Of a stretch of 64,000 nt of DNA, positions 54,649 through 63,836 are shown in pieces. How positions within the stretch are numbered: position 1 is the first letter of the stretch; the number at the start of each line of letters is the position of its first letter. The stretch is from contig CAVOJD010000020.1 of assembly GCA_963696075.1 (NCBI GenBank), forward strand, positions 11,720 to 75,719, in the 5' to 3' direction. The notes below the pieces were generated by a model. It had not been told where the DNA came from, searched no databases, and saw only the letters and a program-made list of their open reading frames with translations. The translations under genes and the position numbers were made by a program. Origin of the DNA: CAJQQK01 sp963696075 (GTDB lineage Bacteria; Pseudomonadota; Alphaproteobacteria; Rhizobiales; Hyphomicrobiaceae).

Positions 54649-56400
54649 GTGGCACGTGATCCAAACTCAGGCCGTCCCCCCGCCCGCGCCCCTCGTGGCG
54701 ACGCCCCCCGTCCAAAACCGCGCCCCGCAAAGCCGTCTCAGAACCGTTCGTCAGGTGCTGGCGGTAAACCAGACCGCGCCGGCGCGGACGCCCGGCCGAA
54801 GCGCCCCGGCGATGATCGCCGCCCCCCCAGAAGCGGCCCTGGCCGCCCGGAACAAGGCTCCGCAACGCGGCCCAAACAGGGCGGCGGGGGCGCTAGCAGT
54901 GGTCGCGGCGGCGACAAGGCCCGCGGCCCCAAGCGTCACGGCGACCGCGATCAGGCCCGCCGGCCAGCACGCCAGCATGACCGCCAGCAAGGCCGCCAAA
55001 ACGACCGCAACCCGCCGCGCAATGAAACGCGCAACCAGGACAACGCCCCGGCTACCAGCACCCCGAAACCATCAGGCCTGCTCGCCCGCCATCTGGCGCT
55101 GCTGACGACGGAAGCCGTCATCCGCGACCACCTGTCGCTCGACCGTGCGCTGCCGCAGCTTCTCACCGACACGCATTTTGCAGCCCTCGACGCCCGCGAC
55201 AAAGCCTTCGCCCGCCTCCTCGCCATGACGGTCCTGCGCCGTCACGCCGATCTCGAACGCGTCGTCGGCCAGTTCCTTGAAAAGCCGCTGGCGGCGGATG
55301 CCATTCGCATTCGCCTCATTCTGTTGGCAGGTGCCGCCGAACTGACGATCCTCACCGTCGCCCCCCACGCCGCCATCTCCAACGCCGTTGAACTCACCCG
55401 TTTAAGCCCGAAAACCGCCCACTTCGATCGCCTCACCAACGCCATCCTGCGACGGGTCTCGGAACGCGGCGCCCAACTCCTCGCCGACCTGTCCGATCCC
55501 GCCTCGAACTTCCCCCCGTGGATGATCGCCGGCTGGCAGCAGGCCTATGGTGAGGAAACCACCGCCCGCATTGCCGAAGCCTCACTTTCCGAAGCAGCCC
55601 TCGATCTGACGTTGAAGGATCCCGCGACGGCAGAGCAATGGGCCGGCGAACTGGAAGCCGTCATTCTGCCGACCGGCACGCTCCGCCGCCCGGCAGGCGG
55701 CCGCATCGAAAGCCTTCCCGGCTATAATGCAGGCGCGTGGTGGGTGCAGGACGCCGGCGCGGCCCTCCCGGCCCGGATATTGGCGCCCACTTCGGGCGAT
55801 CGCGTCCTCGACCTCTGCGCCGCCCCCGGCGGCAAGACCGCACAGCTCGTCAGCCAGGGCGCCGACGTCACTGCGGTCGACATGTCCCTCGATCGCATGC
55901 AGCGCCTGCGCACCAACCTCGAACGCCTCTCACTTGAAGCTCATACCGCATCATCCGACGCCACCACCTGGCGCGGCGGCGAACCCTTCGACCACATCCT
56001 GATCGACGCGCCGTGCTCCGCCACCGGCACCATCCGCCGCCATCCCGATATCCTCCACCTCAAGCGCGAAGGCGACACCCGCCACCTGATCGACGTGCAA
56101 AACCGCCTGTTGCGCAACGCCGCAACCCAGCTTCGCCCCGGCGGCACGCTCCTCTATTGCACCTGCACCCTCGAGCCGGCCGAATGCGAGGAACGCATCG
56201 AAGCCTTCCTTGCCAATCCCGGCGCCCGCCACGTCACATTCGCCCGAAAGCCCATCACACCGGCCGAAGTCGGCGGTCAGACCGGCTGGATTACCCCTGC
56301 CGGCGACCTCAGAACCTTCCCCTACGACCTGCCCCGCGAGGAACCCGGCCTCTCCGGCCTGGACGGTTTCTACGCGGCCCGCCTCATCCGCACGTCCTGA
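54649..56400 (+). CDS. rsmB: 16S rRNA (cytosine-967-C5)-methyltransferase with Arg/Gly/Pro tail
   Basis: GTG 54649 follows TTGGAG and lies 5 bp after htpX. The 583-residue protein has an Arg/Gly/Pro/Lys-rich disordered N-terminus (1-138), a NusB-like RNA-binding domain (about 140-270), and a Rossmann methyltransferase domain with D-L-C-A-A-P-G-G-K-T near 388-397, D-A-P-C-S-A-T-G-T near 452-460 and Y-C-T-C-T-L, holding the two catalytic cysteines. The tail is about 100 residues longer than typical. Confidence 0.92.
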   Translation: MARDPNSGRPPARAPRGDAPRPKPRPAKPSQNRSSGAGGKPDRAGADARPKRPGDDRRPPRSGPGRPEQGSATRPKQGGGGASSGRGGDKARGPKRHGDRDQARRPARQHDRQQGRQNDRNPPRNETRNQDNAPATSTPKPSGLLARHLALLTTEAVIRDHLSLDRALPQLLTDTHFAALDARDKAFARLLAMTVLRRHADLERVVGQFLEKPLAADAIRIRLILLAGAAELTILTVAPHAAISNAVELTRLSPKTAHFDRLTNAILRRVSERGAQLLADLSDPASNFPPWMIAGWQQAYGEETTARIAEASLSEAALDLTLKDPATAEQWAGELEAVILPTGTLRRPAGGRIESLPGYNAGAWWVQDAGAALPARILAPTSGDRVLDLCAAPGGKTAQLVSQGADVTAVDMSLDRMQRLRTNLERLSLEAHTASSDATTWRGGEPFDHILIDAPCSATGTIRRHPDILHLKREGDTRHLIDVQNRLLRNAATQLRPGGTLLYCTCTLEPAECEERIEAFLANPGARHVTFARKPITPAEVGGQTGWITPAGDLRTFPYDLPREEPGLSGLDGFYAARLIRTS

Positions 56401-56546
56401 ACGCCATTCCCTGCAGCGGACCGGCATGTGCCGATCATCCACAGCCCCGCGCAAATCCGGCGCGGATCGGCGTCGACGGCTTCGTTTATGCCGCATTGAG
56501 CGTTATGCTCTCCAAAGCAGCGGTTCGCCCCTCCGGAACACGCCCG

Positions 56547-58247
56547 ATGTCATCTTTGACGCTTACCGAACGATCACGCCTTGCCCGCCTCGCCGCGGAC
56601 AGAACCCGCCGGGCTCTTGTCGCCCGCGCGCTGCGTTCGCCGCTCCTCGCCTGGCGCTACGGCCGGCCGGCCGCCGAACAACTCCTCCTCATCCCCCAGG
56701 AGCTGCGCACCGCCGATCCAAGCTTTGCCGAAGAACTCGCCCACGGCCAACTTGGCCTTGGCGGCGCCGTCGCCTCCATCGGCACCGGCTCCATCTTCGA
56801 CGTCACAGCCCCGAGTGAAGCATGGTCTCGCGCGCTCTTCGGTTTCGGCTGGCTGCGCAATCTCACCGCCGCCGGCACCGCGGAAGATCGCGCCTTGGCA
56901 GAGGCCGCGATCGTCACATGGATTGATCGCTTCCCTCCGAAAAGCGCCTCGACCGCCTGGCACCCCGACGTCATCGGCCGCCGCCTCGTATCGTGGCTCA
57001 CCAACATTCCCTTTGTCTTCGAGGGCATTGATGGCCCGACCTACGACAAGATCACCGACAGTCTGAGCCTCCAGATCGTCCAACTCGCCACCCGTTGGCG
57101 TGACGCCCCAAGCGGCTATCCCCGCCTTGAAGCCTTGACCGGCCTGCTCACCGCATCGCTCTGCATTGCCGACAGCGAGGACAATCTCCCCGCCTTCGAG
57201 AACGCCCTCATCGCCGAGATCCGCCACCAGATCCTGCCCGACGGCGGCCACATCTCCCGCAACAGCGAAGTCGTCATCGACCTCCTCCTCGATCTTCTCC
57301 CGCTCCGGTCCTGCTTCAACGCCCGCGAGCGTCCCTTCCCGCCCGAGATCGAGAAGGCCATGAGCCGGATGCTGCGCTATCTGCGCTTCATGCGCCTGGG
57401 CGACGGCACCATCGCCCGGTTTAACGGCGTCGGCGCCACGCCCTTCGACAGCCTCGCAACGCTCCTCGCCTACGACCCCGCGCCGGAAGCCGAGCTCGCT
57501 GGCACGCCCAACTCGAACTATGCCCGCCTCACCGCTGGCCCTATGATCCTGATCGCCGACGTCGGCCCGCCCCCGCCCCTCGAATATGCCGGCGCCGCCA
57601 ACGCCGGCGCGCTCGCCTTCGAATTGAGCATCGCCGGCGACGCCGTCTTCGTGAACGCCGGCACCCCGGGCCCGGCCAACCAGGAATGGCTCGCCACCGC
57701 CCGCGCGACCGCCAGCCACAACACCGCCTGCCTCAACGCAACCTCGTCGGCAAAACTGCTGCGCCACAAGCTCCTCAACCAGCTGGTCCGCGCAGCGCCG
57801 ATCCGCTACCCCGACGTCGTCACGCACACCCTCTTCAAGGAAGCCGCGCACATCGGCCTGCGCGCCGCCCACAACGGCTATGAACGCGCCTTCGGCGTCA
57901 CCCACCGCCGCGAACTCAGCCTCTCCCGCGATGGCAGTCGCCTCACCGGCGAAGACATCATCGGCGGCCCGGACGCCAACATGCGCTTCGCCCGCGACCT
58001 GCCCTTCGCCATCCACTTCCATCTCGACGGCTCCGCCACCTGCCGCCATGACGACGACCCCGACGCGGCCATCATCCAGTTGTGCGGCGGCGACGCGTGG
58101 CGTTTCCAGGCAACAGGCGCCACGCTGTCGATCGAAGACAGCATCACGTTCACCGGTCTCGCCGGCCCGACCCACACCAGCCAGATCGTCCTGCGCGGTG
58201 CCTCCTTCGGCGAAACCCGCGTCAACTGGTCCCTCGAACGCGCTTGA
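56547..58247 (+). CDS. Heparinase II/III family protein
   Basis: ATG 56547 gives 566 residues. The first 300 are an alpha-helical toroid (W-L-R-N-L, R-L-V-S-W-L-T-N, G-Y-P-R-L-E-A-L-T-G-L), and the rest is a beta-sandwich with the family core H-N-T-A-C-L-N, A-H-N-G-Y-E-R-A-F-G-V-T-H-R-R-E-L and F-A-I-H-F-H-L-D. Such proteins are uronic acid-polysaccharide lyase-like, but the substrate is unknown. It precedes purH, the usual alphaproteobacterial neighbour. Confidence 0.88.
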   Translation: MSSLTLTERSRLARLAADRTRRALVARALRSPLLAWRYGRPAAEQLLLIPQELRTADPSFAEELAHGQLGLGGAVASIGTGSIFDVTAPSEAWSRALFGFGWLRNLTAAGTAEDRALAEAAIVTWIDRFPPKSASTAWHPDVIGRRLVSWLTNIPFVFEGIDGPTYDKITDSLSLQIVQLATRWRDAPSGYPRLEALTGLLTASLCIADSEDNLPAFENALIAEIRHQILPDGGHISRNSEVVIDLLLDLLPLRSCFNARERPFPPEIEKAMSRMLRYLRFMRLGDGTIARFNGVGATPFDSLATLLAYDPAPEAELAGTPNSNYARLTAGPMILIADVGPPPPLEYAGAANAGALAFELSIAGDAVFVNAGTPGPANQEWLATARATASHNTACLNATSSAKLLRHKLLNQLVRAAPIRYPDVVTHTLFKEAAHIGLRAAHNGYERAFGVTHRRELSLSRDGSRLTGEDIIGGPDANMRFARDLPFAIHFHLDGSATCRHDDDPDAAIIQLCGGDAWRFQATGATLSIEDSITFTGLAGPTHTSQIVLRGASFGETRVNWSLERA

Positions 58248-58417
58248 ACCACGGCAATCGGCCAATCCACTGCGATATCCCCCACTGCCTGCCCCCCGCA
58301 AAGGTCGCACTTCAAACAACCCGCGGAATGGTCTACCCCTGACTGAACCTCCCAGTTTCGGCGGAAAGCCCGTGCAATGTCGCCGCTTCCGCCTTTTCAA
58401 ACCAACGGAACGGCAAG

Positions 58418-60022
58418 ATGAGTGAGACTTCCAAAGGCAGAAACGTAAAGATCCAGCGCGCACTCATTTCGGTTTCGAACAAGGCCGGCCTCGTCGAGTT
58501 CGCCGACAGTCTGGCCGATCGCGGCATCGAGATTCTCTCGACCGGCGGCACGGCAAAGACCCTTCAGGCAGCCGGCATCGACGTCATCGACGTCTCCGAT
58601 CACACCGGCTTTCCCGAGATGATGGGCGGCCGCCTCAAGACCCTGCACCCCAAGGTCCACGGCGGCCTCCTCGCCATTCGTGACGACCCCGACCACCAGG
58701 CCGCCGCCGAGCAGCACGCCATTCCCCCGATCGACCTCCTGGTCGTCAACCTCTACCCCTTCGAGCAGACCGTCTCGAACGGTGGCTCGTTTGATGAGTG
58801 CATCGAGAATATCGACATCGGCGGCCCCGCCATGATCCGCGCCGCCGCCAAGAACCACGCCGCCGTCACCGTCGTCGTCGACACCGCCGACTATGAGATC
58901 GTCGCAGCCGACCTCGAGCAGTACGCCGGCGCCGTCTCCTCCGACCTGCGCCGCTCACTTGCAGCCAAGGCCTACGCGCGCACCGCCGTCTACGACTCCG
59001 CGATCTCAAACTGGTTCGCAGCCCAGATCGGCAACGACGCACCGACCTACCGCGCCTTCTCCGGCAAGCTCGCCCAGCCCCTTCGCTATGGCGAGAACCC
59101 CCACCAGACCGCAGCCTTCTATCGCACCGGCGATGACCGTCCCGGCGTTGCGACCGCCCACCAGCTCCAGGGCAAGGAACTCTCCTACAACAACTTGAAC
59201 GACACCGACGCGGCCATTGGCCTTGTCTCCGAGTTCAGGCCCGACAACGGCCCCGCAGTCGCCATCATCAAGCACGCCAACCCGTGCGGCGTCGCCCGTG
59301 GCGAAACACTGCTCGAGGCCTACCTCGCCGCCTTGCGCTGCGATCCCGTCAGCGCCTTCGGCGGCATCATCGCCCTCAATCGGACCATCGACGCCAACGC
59401 CGCTGAAGAGATCACGAAGATCTTCACCGAAGTCGTCGTCGCCCCCGACGCCACCGAGGATGCCCGCAGGGTCTTTGAAACGAAGAAGAACCTCCGCCTC
59501 CTTCTCACCACCGACCTGCCCGACCCGCGCGAACCGGGCCTGCTGGTCAAATCCGTCTCCGGCGGCCTTCTGGTGCAGTCCCGTGACAATGCCGTTGTCG
59601 ACGATTTCGAACTGAAAGTCGTCACCGAACGCCAACCCACCCCGCAGGAGCTCGCCGACCTGAAGTTCGCCTTCACCGTCGCCAAGCACGTCAAATCCAA
59701 TGCCATCGTCTACGCCAAGGATGGCGCCACCGTCGGCATCGGCGCCGGCCAGATGAGCCGGCTCGATTCCTCGCGCATCGCAGCCCGCAAGGCCCAGGAC
59801 GCCGCCGAAGCAGCCGGCCTCGACCAGTCCCTCGCCATCGGTTCCGTCGTCGCCTCCGATGCCTTCTTCCCCTTCGCTGACGGCCTTCTCGCTGCCGCCG
59901 AAGCGGGCGCCACCGCGATTATCCAACCCGGCGGCTCCGTCCGTGATGACGAGGTTATCGCCGCCGCCAACGAAAAAGGCCTTGCCATGATCTTCACCGG
60001 CGTGCGCCACTTCAACCATTGA
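58418..60022 (+). CDS. purH: Bifunctional AICAR transformylase/IMP cyclohydrolase
   Basis: A 534-residue enzyme. The N-terminal MGS-like IMP cyclohydrolase domain (about 1-200) has I-L-S-T-G-G-T-A-K, G-G-R-L-K-T-L-H-P-K-V-H-G-G; the C-terminal transformylase has K-H-A-N-P-C-G-V-A near residues 285-293 and S-D-A-F-F-P-F-A-D. It does the last two steps of purine synthesis. A GNAT gene starts 24 bp downstream. Confidence 0.97.
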   Translation: MSETSKGRNVKIQRALISVSNKAGLVEFADSLADRGIEILSTGGTAKTLQAAGIDVIDVSDHTGFPEMMGGRLKTLHPKVHGGLLAIRDDPDHQAAAEQHAIPPIDLLVVNLYPFEQTVSNGGSFDECIENIDIGGPAMIRAAAKNHAAVTVVVDTADYEIVAADLEQYAGAVSSDLRRSLAAKAYARTAVYDSAISNWFAAQIGNDAPTYRAFSGKLAQPLRYGENPHQTAAFYRTGDDRPGVATAHQLQGKELSYNNLNDTDAAIGLVSEFRPDNGPAVAIIKHANPCGVARGETLLEAYLAALRCDPVSAFGGIIALNRTIDANAAEEITKIFTEVVVAPDATEDARRVFETKKNLRLLLTTDLPDPREPGLLVKSVSGGLLVQSRDNAVVDDFELKVVTERQPTPQELADLKFAFTVAKHVKSNAIVYAKDGATVGIGAGQMSRLDSSRIAARKAQDAAEAAGLDQSLAIGSVVASDAFFPFADGLLAAAEAGATAIIQPGGSVRDDEVIAAANEKGLAMIFTGVRHFNH

Positions 60023-60046
60023 GCCCTGCGGCAAGCGAGGCCGGTG

Positions 60047-60550
60047 ATGGTTGATCAACTGACATTGCGTCCCGCCCACGACCAGGACTGGACGATGATC
60101 CGCCGCTGGCTGCGCCAGCCCGAGGTCGAGCGCTGGCTCGGCTCCGTCACCGCCTCCGAGGCTGAAGTCATCGCCGCCCTGACCAGCCCCGGCGCGATCG
60201 CCCGCATCATTCAAGTTGGCGCCCGCCCCATCGGCTACGCCCATGCCATCGATGCTGCGACATGGGGCCCCGATCTGCCGGACGGCGTGCCCGCCGGCAG
60301 TTGGGACCTCGACCTGTTCATTGCCGAACGCGATGCCCGCGGCTTGGGGCTTGGCCCCAAAGCCCTCGACGCGCTGCGCAACGAAGTCTTCACCACCACC
60401 CTTGCAACCGCCGTAACGGTCTTTGCACCGATCACCAACGAAAAAGCCGTCCGCGCCTACGAGCGGGCCGGCTTCATCTGGCAGCGAATCTGGCACGACC
60501 CGGCCGGCGGCCCGATGTGGCTCCTGATGAGCGAGCGGCCGGTCCATTAA
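60047..60550 (+). CDS. GNAT acetyltransferase (AAC(6')-like)
   Basis: The ATG at 60047 (a GTG lies one codon before) gives 167 residues. The acetyl-CoA loop is R-G-L-G-L-G-P-K-A-L near 104-113, with F-A-P-I-T-N-E-K-A-V-R-A-Y-E-R-A-G-F near 133-150 typical of the family. The whole resembles aminoglycoside 6'-N-acetyltransferase-like proteins such as those acting on siderophore precursors or peptides; a drug-resistance role should not be assumed. It is likely co-transcribed with purH. Confidence 0.88.
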   Translation: MVDQLTLRPAHDQDWTMIRRWLRQPEVERWLGSVTASEAEVIAALTSPGAIARIIQVGARPIGYAHAIDAATWGPDLPDGVPAGSWDLDLFIAERDARGLGLGPKALDALRNEVFTTTLATAVTVFAPITNEKAVRAYERAGFIWQRIWHDPAGGPMWLLMSERPVH

Positions 60551-60845
60551 GCCAAACACGCCCATCTCAAGCGTTAATGCTGACACTGATTGGAAAGAGT
60601 TGCCTGTCGCACTCCCACGCATCGCCTGTCGAAACGAGACTGAATGCTCCCCGCCGGCTTCAAAGCCTGATTAACTGAGGCCAAGACCGGGGATGGACGC
60701 GCCCCTCCCACATCGCCAAGTTGAACCAAATCCCCGTAGGACGGGAACCGCGCATCAACCCTCGCGCCTCCACCCCTCTGCTGGTCCCGCCAGCCTCCGC
60801 CACCGCCTACGACGATCGCGGTGAAGAGATCAAGCAGCTCAGTCC

Positions 60846-62549
60846 ATGTCACACGTGCAAAACCCGGAACAGAGTAGGACTGGTCCGCTCAGGATTGGCA
60901 TCCTCGCGCCACCCGGTCTTGCATTCGAGTTTTGGGAGCGTCGCCTTCTTGAGAAGCTCGCAACAGATCCCCGCTTCGAGATCGCCGCACTGATCATCGA
61001 CGGCCGCGAAACCCCTTCGCGCAAACCACTGCTTGAGCGGCTGCAGAATCCTCGCCTCCCCGACATCGCCATCCGCCGCATGACGAGCCTGTTCGACCTG
61101 CGCGCCATGTCACCGGAACCGATCGTCGAGGCCCCAACCTTCGAAGCCCAGATCCCCGAAATCCCCCACCTCACCGTGATCCCGGCCAGGATCGGCCATG
61201 TCGACCGCTTCTCGGCCGATGAGGTTGCCCAGATCCGCGACCTCGGCCTCGACCTCATCCTGCGTCATGCCTTCGCCATCCTCAAAGGCGGGATCCTCGA
61301 GGTGGCCCGCTTCGGCATCTGGTCGTTTCACCACGGTGACAACACCGTCAACCGCGGCTCCCCGCCGGGTTATTGGGAAAGCGCCTATTCAGAACCGATG
61401 ACCGGCGCGACCCTCCAGGTCCTGACCGAGGAACTCGACGGCGGCAAGGTCATCGCGCGCTGCTGGCGCACGACCGAGCCGAACGCCGAGCGCAACCGCC
61501 GCGCCATCCTTGACCTCTCCGTCTCACTCATCTGGCGCGAACTCGAGCGCCTCCATAAGACCCGCACCGTCGAGGCCGAAATCTCGCCGCTCTACGACGG
61601 GCCCCTCTACGTCGCGCCAACCTTCAGGGATTCGCTCGACTACCTCGCAAAGCGCATCGCCAACAGCATCGGCGGGATGAAGCATAAGCTCGACCGAAAA
61701 CTTGGCCGCCGTCCCTTGATGTGGCAACTCGCCATCGGCAAAGGCCCGATCGAGACCGCCGCCCTCTGGCGCACCAGGCCGATCGAACCGCCCGCCGATC
61801 GTTTCTGGGCCGATCCCTTCCTGATCGAGCGCGACGGCCGCCTCTATTGCTTCTTCGAAGAATACGACTACCCGACCGGCCGCGCCTGGATCGCCGTCGG
61901 CATCGTCCGGGACGGCACAATTGAATACCTCGGCCGCGCCGTCGATACCGGCTATCACATCTCGTTCCCCTTCGTGATCGCTCACGAAGGCGAGATCTAC
62001 ATGATCCCGGAAACGGGCAACCGCAAATGCGTCGAGATCTGGCGCGCAACCGATTTCCCCCTCCGCTGGGAGCGCCACGCAACGGCACTCGACGGCGTCC
62101 ACACCGCCGACACCGTCCTCCTCGAGAACGACGGAAAGTGGTGGATGTTCACCAACATCTCAAACACCGTCGAGCCCGACTACTGCAACGAACTGCACGT
62201 CTTCATGGTCGACGGGCCCGAACTGCGCGAAATCACGCCGCATCCCGAAAACCCCGTCGTCATCGACGCCCACACCGCCCGCAACGCCGGCCGCCCCTTC
62301 ATTCGCGACGGCCGCATCTTCCGCCCCTCCCAGGTCAACAATTTCGGCATCTACGGGTATGCCCTGAACCTGATGGAAATCACCGAACTGACACCCACCC
62401 GCTACAGCGAAAAGGTCGCCTTCCAGGCCGAGCCGAAATTTCATCCCGGCATCATCGCAACCCATCATTTCGATTGCCACGGCGACACCTTCGTTATCGA
62501 CATGTGCCGCAGGGTCGGCGGCCGCGGCAAGAACCGTCCAGACGATTAA
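60846..62549 (+). CDS. Formyltransferase-like domain fused to a beta-propeller (GINT1_N-like) domain
   Basis: The 567-residue protein begins with L-R-I-G-I-L-A-P-P-G. Residues about 16-245 fit a formyltransferase-like Rossmann fold, including W-S-F-H-H-G-D near 160 and R-G-S-P-P-G-Y-W-E near 170, which recall the His/Arg/Pro active-site region of that superfamily, though the usual N-x-H is not obvious. Residues about 290-560 look like a five-bladed propeller (F-W-A-D-P-F-L-I-E, Y-H-I-S-F-P-F-V, D-T-V-L-L-E, R-P-F-I-R-D-G-R, F-H-P-G-I-I-A-T-H-H-F-D) as in GH43-type and glucosamine inositolphosphorylceramide transferase N-terminal domains. Function is unknown. Confidence 0.7.
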   Translation: MSHVQNPEQSRTGPLRIGILAPPGLAFEFWERRLLEKLATDPRFEIAALIIDGRETPSRKPLLERLQNPRLPDIAIRRMTSLFDLRAMSPEPIVEAPTFEAQIPEIPHLTVIPARIGHVDRFSADEVAQIRDLGLDLILRHAFAILKGGILEVARFGIWSFHHGDNTVNRGSPPGYWESAYSEPMTGATLQVLTEELDGGKVIARCWRTTEPNAERNRRAILDLSVSLIWRELERLHKTRTVEAEISPLYDGPLYVAPTFRDSLDYLAKRIANSIGGMKHKLDRKLGRRPLMWQLAIGKGPIETAALWRTRPIEPPADRFWADPFLIERDGRLYCFFEEYDYPTGRAWIAVGIVRDGTIEYLGRAVDTGYHISFPFVIAHEGEIYMIPETGNRKCVEIWRATDFPLRWERHATALDGVHTADTVLLENDGKWWMFTNISNTVEPDYCNELHVFMVDGPELREITPHPENPVVIDAHTARNAGRPFIRDGRIFRPSQVNNFGIYGYALNLMEITELTPTRYSEKVAFQAEPKFHPGIIATHHFDCHGDTFVIDMCRRVGGRGKNRPDD

Positions 62550-62762
62550 GCAGGGCCATCCGCCAACCCACACGGCTACAGCGGCGAGCCATATTTTTCT
62601 CCCCGCACTGCGACACCGTCATCACCCCACACAACGTTAGCCAGCCACAGTTTTCAGGCGTACTGTTGTCCCAAGCACCCTTTCACGCGGATCGACGGGA
62701 ACTTGCGGCCGCCGCAAGGCGTTGGCTCGTCAAAATCACTCGCGATGACGCCGGAGACCGGC

Positions 62763-63836
62763 ATGAAAAAGTTCACCTGTTCATCCTGCCAGAATGGAAT
62801 TTTCTTCGAAAACGTCTTGTGCTCGCACTGCAGCCACCCGCTTTCGTTCGACAGCGAAACCCTCTCGATGCACGCCTTGTCACCCGCCGATGAGGCTGAC
62901 AGCTACCACGTCATCGGTGAGGACGAATCACATCAACCTGGACCGCGCAGCTATTGCACCAACCATGACCATGGCGCCTGCAACTGGTTGACGCCTGCGG
63001 GAACCACCGGGCTGTGCCAAGCGTGCGGCATGAACCGCACCATACCCAACCTGATGGAGCCCGGCAGCCATGAGGCCTGGGCTAACTTCGAACACGCCAA
63101 GAAGCGCCTGATCTATCAGTTGCTCCGCATGAGGCTCGCCTTCGATGAGGGCACGGATGGCACCTCCGGCCTCAGCTTCAGCTTCGCACGTGGCGAAAAC
63201 ACCGGCCACTTGGACGGCGAAGTCAGTGTCGATTTCAAGGAGGCCGATGTCGTCTGGCGCGAGAGCCAGCGCCAGGCATTCAACGAGCCTTATCGCTCGC
63301 TCCTCGGCCATCTGCGCCACGAGACCGGCCATTATTTCTGGATGCGCCTGATCGAGCAAAGCAACCGCATCGACGCCTTCCGCGACCTCTTCGGCGATGA
63401 GCGCGAGGATTACGCCGCAGCAATCGCGCGCCACCACGACTCCGACCCGCCAGCCGACTGGCCGGACCATTACGTGTCGGCCTACGCCAGCGCCCACCCC
63501 TGGGAAGACTGGGCCGAAACCTGGGCGCACTATCTTCATATGGTCGACGCGCTAGAGACCGCGCAAGCCTGGAGTATCAGCCCTGGCGCCGACCGCGCCC
63601 GGTCCCAGGATCAATCGCAACAAGCTCCAAAAGACATCTACCGCGACGAAGACTTCGATAGCCTCGTGCGCCAATGGGTTCCCCTCACCATCGCCCTCAA
63701 CAGCCTCAGCCGCAGCATGGGCCACGACGACTTTTATCCCTTTGTCATTTCCGACAACGCCAGAACCAAGCTTCGCTTCATCCACGACGCCGTCCGCTCA
63801 GCCGGCACAGCCTCCGCCCCACCCCACGACGCCTAG
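62763..63836 (+). CDS. Zinc-ribbon plus zincin-type metallopeptidase family protein
   Basis: ATG 62763 follows GGAG. The 357-residue protein starts with a zinc ribbon (C-S-S-C then C-S-H-C, residues 5-23), a second Cys/His cluster (C-N-W-L and C-Q-A-C around 75-95), and then a zincin site H-L-R-H-E-T-G-H-Y-F-W near residues 196-206 (HExxH). A Glu-rich W-E-D-W-A-E-T-W-A-H-Y-L-H follows near 260-272. This is the layout of the putative zinc-binding metallopeptidase family (DUF2248). The substrate is unknown. Confidence 0.8.
   Translation: MKKFTCSSCQNGIFFENVLCSHCSHPLSFDSETLSMHALSPADEADSYHVIGEDESHQPGPRSYCTNHDHGACNWLTPAGTTGLCQACGMNRTIPNLMEPGSHEAWANFEHAKKRLIYQLLRMRLAFDEGTDGTSGLSFSFARGENTGHLDGEVSVDFKEADVVWRESQRQAFNEPYRSLLGHLRHETGHYFWMRLIEQSNRIDAFRDLFGDEREDYAAAIARHHDSDPPADWPDHYVSAYASAHPWEDWAETWAHYLHMVDALETAQAWSISPGADRARSQDQSQQAPKDIYRDEDFDSLVRQWVPLTIALNSLSRSMGHDDFYPFVISDNARTKLRFIHDAVRSAGTASAPPHDA

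Noticed and set aside
56574..58463. 629-codon minus-strand ORF opposite the heparinase-like gene
   Set aside because: Gly/Ala/Asp-rich reverse-frame artefact with no motif; the plus-strand gene has clear homology.
60047..60550. Aminoglycoside resistance gene
   Set aside because: Only the general AAC(6')-like GNAT shape is visible; its place behind purH and absence of transfer signs suggest a housekeeping acetyltransferase.
59006..60622. 538-codon minus-strand ORF opposite purH
   Set aside because: Shadow of purH; the protein is low-complexity and has no recognisable domain.
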